Part shown: positions 59,626 to 64,000 of the stretch, piece by piece
Numbering within the stretch: the first letter of the stretch is position 1
How the letters are laid out: every line of letters begins with the position of its first letter
Source: Streptomyces rishiriensis
GTDB taxonomy: Bacteria; Actinomycetota; Actinomycetes; Streptomycetales; Streptomycetaceae
Assembly: GCF_030815485.1 (NCBI RefSeq)
Contig: NZ_JAUSWV010000002.1
Coordinates: forward strand, 2,108,001-2,172,000
Length of the DNA stretch: 64,000 bases
Reading direction: 5' to 3'
Notes under the pieces: model-generated
Seen by the model: the letters and a program-made list of their open reading frames with translations, nothing else
Told to the model about the DNA's origin: nothing
Database searches by the model: none
Translations under genes and position numbers: made by a program

Positions 59626-59862
59626 TCAGCTGTTCGTCTTCATCACGATGCCGAGAACGATGATGCAGGCGAACCACAGCAGACCGATGACGACGGTGAT
59701 GCGGTCGAGGTTGCGCTCGGCGACCGAGGAACCGCCGACGGAGGACTGCATGCCGCCACCGAACATGTCGGAGAGACCGCCGCCCTTCCCCTTGTGCATC
59801 AGCACCAGCAGCATCAGCAGCAGGCTGAAGACGATCAGGGCGATCGAGAACCCCAAAACCAC
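59626..59862 (-). CDS. secG: SecG preprotein translocase subunit
   Basis: 78 aa from the GTG at 59862. Two transmembrane helices separated by the conserved cytoplasmic loop LMHKGKGGGLSDMFGGG (about 22-38) and SSVAERNLDRIT. Associates with SecYE. Ribosome binding site GAGGAAG is 11 nt upstream. Located downstream of tpiA as in other Actinobacteria, but a 13-bp hairpin separates it from tpiA. Confidence 0.92.
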   Translation of the reverse strand: MVLGFSIALIVFSLLLMLLVLMHKGKGGGLSDMFGGGMQSSVGGSSVAERNLDRITVVIGLLWFACIIVLGIVMKTNS

Positions 59863-59908
59863 GGCTGGACCAACTTCCTCGGATTCGGATAACGACTCGG
59901 ACGAACGA

Positions 59909-59939
59909 CGGGGGCATAGCGACAACCGCTATGCCCCCG
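59909..59939 (-). terminator. 13-bp hairpin terminator after tpiA
   Basis: CGGGGGCATAGCG (59909-59921) pairs perfectly with 59927-59939, loop ACAAC, 45 nt beyond the tpiA stop and 46 nt before the secG start. Confidence 0.75.
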
Positions 59940-59983
59940 CAAGGGTACGACGGATCGCCGCTACCGCATACTCACAGCTCGGA

Positions 59984-60760
59984 TCACTGGTCGCGGAAGC
60001 GCACGATCTTGACGAACTCGTCGGCGTCCAGCGAAGCACCGCCGACGAGCGCGCCGTCGATGTCGGCCTGCGCCATGATCTCGGCGACGTTGCCGGACTT
60101 CACGGAGCCGCCGTACTGGATGCGGACCTTGTCGGCCAGCTCCTGGGTGTAGAGCTCGGCGATCTTGCCGCGGATGGCGGCGCAGACCTCCTGCGCGTCC
60201 TCGGCACCGCACACCTTGCCGGTGCCGATGGCCCAGACGGGCTCGTAGGCGATCACGATCGTCTCGGCCTGCTCGGCCGGGAGGTCCTTCAGACCGCCCT
60301 CGACCTGGGTGAGGGTGTGGGAGACGTGGTTGCCCGCCTCGCGGACGTCCAGCTCCTCACCGACACACAGGATCGGGGTCAGGCCGTGCTTGTAGGCGGC
60401 CTTGACCTTGGCGTTCACGAGCTCGTCGGTCTCGTTGTGGTACTGACGGCGCTCGGAGTGGCCGATCGCCACGAACGTGCACTTCAGCTTGGCGAGCATC
60501 GAGCCGGAGATCTCGCCGGTGTAGGCGCCGGAGTCCTGCGCCGAGATGTCCTGGGCGCCGTACTTGATCTTCAGCTTGTCGCCGTCGACCAGGGTCTGCA
60601 CGGAGCGCAGGTCGGTGAAGGGCGGCAGGACGGCGACCTCGACGGCCTCGTGGTCCTTGTCGGACAGGGCGAAAGCGAGCTTCTGGACGTGGGCGATGGC
60701 CTCGAGGTGGTTGAGGTTCATCTTCCAGTTGCCCGCCATCAGCGGCGTGCGAGTGGTCAT
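59984..60760 (-). CDS. tpiA: Triosephosphate isomerase
   Basis: 258 aa TIM barrel. AGNWKMN with Asn11 and Lys13, catalytic His in AIGHSERRQ, catalytic Glu in [11 protein letters not shown] (about 172-182), and the phosphate loop GGSVKSGN. Interconverts dihydroxyacetone-P and glyceraldehyde-3-P. Six bp after pgk, so pgk-tpiA form one transcript. Confidence 0.96.
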   Translation of the reverse strand: MTTRTPLMAGNWKMNLNHLEAIAHVQKLAFALSDKDHEAVEVAVLPPFTDLRSVQTLVDGDKLKIKYGAQDISAQDSGAYTGEISGSMLAKLKCTFVAIGHSERRQYHNETDELVNAKVKAAYKHGLTPILCVGEELDVREAGNHVSHTLTQVEGGLKDLPAEQAETIVIAYEPVWAIGTGKVCGAEDAQEVCAAIRGKIAELYTQELADKVRIQYGGSVKSGNVAEIMAQADIDGALVGGASLDADEFVKIVRFRDQ

Positions 60761-60766
60761 GCGGGG

Positions 60767-61978
60767 TCAGCCCTCCAGTGCGGCGAGGCCGGGGAGCGTC
60801 TTGCCCTCGAGGTATTCGAGGGAGGCGCCGCCACCGGTCGAGATGTGGCCGAATGCGTTCTCGTCGAAGCCCAGGAGCCGGACGGCCGCGGCGGAGTCTC
60901 CGCCGCCGACGACCGTGAAGGCCGGGGATTCGATGAGGGCCTGGGCGACCGCCTTGGTGCCCTCGGCGTAGTCGGGGTGTTCGAAGACGCCCATGGGGCC
61001 GTTCCAGAAGACGGTGCCGGCGTCGGCGAGCTTCGAGGCGTAAAGCTTGCGGGACTCGGGACCGATGTCCAGCCCCATCTGGCCACCGGGGATCTCGCCC
61101 GCGGCGACGGTGGCGAAGTCCGTCGGGGCCTTGGCCTTCAGGTCAGGGAACCCGGCGGAGACGAGGACGTCGACGGGCAGGACCAGCTCGACGCCGGTCC
61201 GCTCCGCGCGCTCGATGTACTCCCGCACGGCCGGGAGCTGGTCCTCCTGGAGGAGCGAGATGCCGATCTCGTGCCCCTGGGCCTTGAGGAAGGTGTAGGC
61301 CATGCCGCCGCCGATGAGGATGCGGTCGGCCTTGCCGAGCAGCTGGTCGATGACGGCGAGCTTGTCGGAGACCTTGGCGCCGCCGAGGGCGACGACGTAG
61401 GGCCGCTTGACGTCCTCGGTGAGCTTCTTCAGGACGCCGACCTCGGTGGCGATCAGGAAGCCGGCCGCGTGCGGCAGGCGTGCCGGGAGGTCGTAGACGG
61501 AGGCGTGCTTGCGGTGCACCGCGCCGAAGCCGTCACCGACGTAGAGGTCGGCGAGTTCGGCGAGGCTGTCGGCGAAGGCGCCACGCTCCGCGTCGTCCTT
61601 GCTGGTCTCGCCCGCGTTGAAGCGCAGGTTCTCGATGACGGCGACCTGGCCGTCGGTGAGGCCCGCGACCGTGGACCGGGCGGACTCGCCGACCGTGTCG
61701 GTCGCGAAGGCCACGGCGGAGCCGAGGAGCTCGCCCAGCCGGTCGGCGGCGGGGGCGAGGGAGAAGGCGGGGTCCGGCGCACCCTTGGGGCGGCCCAGGT
61801 GCGAGGCGACGACCACCTTGGCGCCCGCGTCCGCGAGGGCCTTGACGGTGGGCAGGACGGCGCGGATACGGCCGTCGTCGGTGATGGTGCCGCTGTCGAG
61901 CGGCACGTTGAGGTCGGCGCGGACGAAGACCCGCTTGCCTGCGACGCCTTCGGCCAGAAGTTCGTCGATCGTCTTCAT
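60767..61978 (-). CDS. pgk: Phosphoglycerate kinase
   Basis: 403 aa from the ATG at 61978 ([10 protein letters not shown]); AGGAG precedes it. [13 protein letters not shown] (about 16-28), [12 protein letters not shown], the hinge GGAKVSDKL (about 197-205) and GGGDSAAAV near the C-terminus for ATP binding. Glycolytic ATP-forming step. Separated from gap by a 16-bp hairpin. Confidence 0.96.
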   Translation of the reverse strand: MKTIDELLAEGVAGKRVFVRADLNVPLDSGTITDDGRIRAVLPTVKALADAGAKVVVASHLGRPKGAPDPAFSLAPAADRLGELLGSAVAFATDTVGESARSTVAGLTDGQVAVIENLRFNAGETSKDDAERGAFADSLAELADLYVGDGFGAVHRKHASVYDLPARLPHAAGFLIATEVGVLKKLTEDVKRPYVVALGGAKVSDKLAVIDQLLGKADRILIGGGMAYTFLKAQGHEIGISLLQEDQLPAVREYIERAERTGVELVLPVDVLVSAGFPDLKAKAPTDFATVAAGEIPGGQMGLDIGPESRKLYASKLADAGTVFWNGPMGVFEHPDYAEGTKAVAQALIESPAFTVVGGGDSAAAVRLLGFDENAFGHISTGGGASLEYLEGKTLPGLAALEG

Positions 61979-62064
61979 TACGGGGGCTCCTGAGGAAAGC
62001 TCGTGGTGCTCGTGATCGCTCGTGATCGCCGGCAACCGTGAAGAAGGCTGATCCGTACGTGCGT

Positions 62065-62104
62065 CAGGGCTCGGGCGGCGCGTCCCTGCGCCGCCCGAGC
62101 CCTG
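62065..62104 (-). terminator. 16-bp hairpin terminator between gap and pgk
   Basis: CAGGGCTCGGGCGGCG (62065-62080) pairs perfectly with 62089-62104, 8-nt loop, 30 nt after the gap stop. It would make gap largely monocistronic or give partial read-through to pgk-tpiA. Confidence 0.8.
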
Positions 62105-62133
62105 CACTCACATCAAGGTGCCTGATCCGACGA

Positions 62134-63171
<1,038 letters not shown>

Positions 63172-63272
63172 CTATGCGGTGCCGGCGAGCTGTATTTGGG
63201 ATGTCCCCGACCACCCACGACCCTACCTCTCCGAGGCCGCCGGAGTGACATCGACTTCGCCCATACACGGCA

Positions 63273-63310
63273 GGGCGGTCCGTACCCGCCAGTAGGGGTA
63301 CGGACCGCCC
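63273..63310 (-). terminator. 15-bp hairpin terminator after the carboxypeptidase gene
   Basis: GGGCGGTCCGTACCC (63273-63287) pairs perfectly with 63296-63310, 8-nt loop, 63 nt beyond the stop at 63374. Confidence 0.75.
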
Positions 63311-63373
63311 GGACCGGAAGGCCCGGTCGCTCGATCCGGTTACGAACCGTCACGCGGAGTTGACCGCGGTCCC

Positions 63374-64000
63374 TCAGTCCTCAAGTGAGGCGAGGGCCTT
63401 TCCGATGAGCGCGATCCGGTCGGCCGCCGCGGTCACGTGCTCCAGGCCGAAGCCCAGCAGCACGGTGTCCTCGGTGGTGACCGCTCCGTACGTCTGGAAC
63501 AGGGCGCCGGTGCGCGTCCAGTCCTTCAGGACGGTCGGGCTGCCCGCGGGCGGACCCGCGACCCGCCAGGCGCCCAGCGAGGTCTCGAAGCCCTCGGTCC
63601 CGGTGGCGGTACCGCCGACGACCAGCGAGGCGTCGTCCGCGAGGACGCCGTGGCCGCCGCTGCCGGGGTCGGTGACATAGGCGATCGAGACCTCGACCTG
63701 CTTGCCCGCGTAACCGCTCAGGTCGAAGTTCACCTGCTGCCAGCCGCTGGAGGCGCCGGTGAGGGCGTTCCAGGAGCCGGTGGTGCCGGTCGCCGCGCAG
63801 TCGCCCGAGCCGAGGGTGAGGTAGTGCCGCAGCCACGGGTGCTCGCCGATGTAGAAGCCGCCGCCGCACTCCGCGGGCACTGCGGTGCTGCCGGCGCCGC
63901 CGGCCTCGGGGAGCGTCGTCCAGTCGTCGGCGCCGACCGTGTGGATCTCGACGATCGCGTTGTCGTAGCCGGGCTCGGTGTCCCACAGCAGCTGGGTGCG
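63374..64000 (-). CDS. C-terminal part of a secreted zinc carboxypeptidase (M14-type, immune-inhibitor-A-like module)
   Basis: The frame is open to the right edge; 208 C-terminal residues are seen. LLWDTEPGYDNAIVEIHTVG, FYIGEHPWLRHYLTLG, WQQVNFDLSGYAGKQVEVSI and YVTDPGSGGHGVLADDASL form the beta-sandwich module found after M14 carboxypeptidase domains (and in immune inhibitor A peptidases) of Streptomyces. The catalytic domain lies outside the window, so the enzyme class is inferred. A terminator follows. Confidence 0.7.
   Translation of the reverse strand, partial: RTQLLWDTEPGYDNAIVEIHTVGADDWTTLPEAGGAGSTAVPAECGGGFYIGEHPWLRHYLTLGSGDCAATGTTGSWNALTGASSGWQQVNFDLSGYAGKQVEVSIAYVTDPGSGGHGVLADDASLVVGGTATGTEGFETSLGAWRVAGPPAGSPTVLKDWTRTGALFQTYGAVTTEDTVLLGFGLEHVTAAADRIALIGKALASLED

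Overview
The window is GC-rich chromosomal DNA (roughly 70% or more G+C), with GTG/TTG starts, many 4-bp ATGA overlaps, mycothiol-type and MsiK-type actinobacterial gene families, and a gene order (suf operon, ctaA/ctaB, tkt-tal-zwf-opcA-pgl, pgi, secG, tpiA-pgk-gap) shared by Streptomyces and, more loosely, other Actinobacteria. I read it as the core chromosome of a Streptomyces species. No IS element, prophage, CRISPR array, rRNA or canonical tRNA gene was seen.

Layout. 1-2.7 kb: sugar-acid operon (L-arabinonate dehydratase-like enzyme cut by the left edge, DapA-family enzyme, GntR regulator). 2.8-5.7 kb: metallo-hydrolase, mycothiol-type DinB protein, MFS exporter. 5.6-8.8 kb: oxidative uronate pathway, with kdgD plus an unknown 391-aa partner diverging from uronate dehydrogenase across a promoter region rich in repeats. 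9.1-14.0 kb: DeoR regulator, polyol-type ABC importer without its own ATPase, and a zinc alcohol dehydrogenase. 14.1-20.6 kb: double TerD protein, TetR regulator, ACC deaminase with a GntR regulator, LysR regulator, an atypical SDR and an NTF2-like protein.

20.6-22.6 kb is the most unusual part. A bacterial Ro60 (Rsr) gene is preceded on the same strand by three tandem non-coding RNA candidates. Two look like full YrlA-type Y RNAs with a permuted tRNA-like module (T arm, loop-closed acceptor stem, D arm). The third keeps only the Ro-binding-type stem. 22.7-35 kb: PhoX phosphatase with a PHO box, secreted nuclease, two apparently frameshifted genes, holin/DUF3618 pair, HAD protein, dapD, TetR/SMR efflux pair and an AbfB lectin-like membrane protein.

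35-41.7 kb: complete suf operon (sufR-B-D-Rieske-C-S-U-T), with a CAAC-N6-GTTG SufR-type operator abutting a probably leaderless sufR. 41.9-49 kb: AAC(3) acetyltransferase, two-gene ABC exporter, ctaA, nucleotidyltransferase, amidohydrolase and ctaB. 49.3-63.1 kb: central carbon metabolism, namely tkt-tal-zwf-opcA-pgl as one + strand operon (zwf apparently starts at CTG) and pgi, an RbpA paralogue, secG, tpiA-pgk and gap on the - strand, separated by strong hairpin terminators. The right edge cuts a secreted M14-type carboxypeptidase. Coordinates of starts moved from the longest reading frame are explained in each entry.
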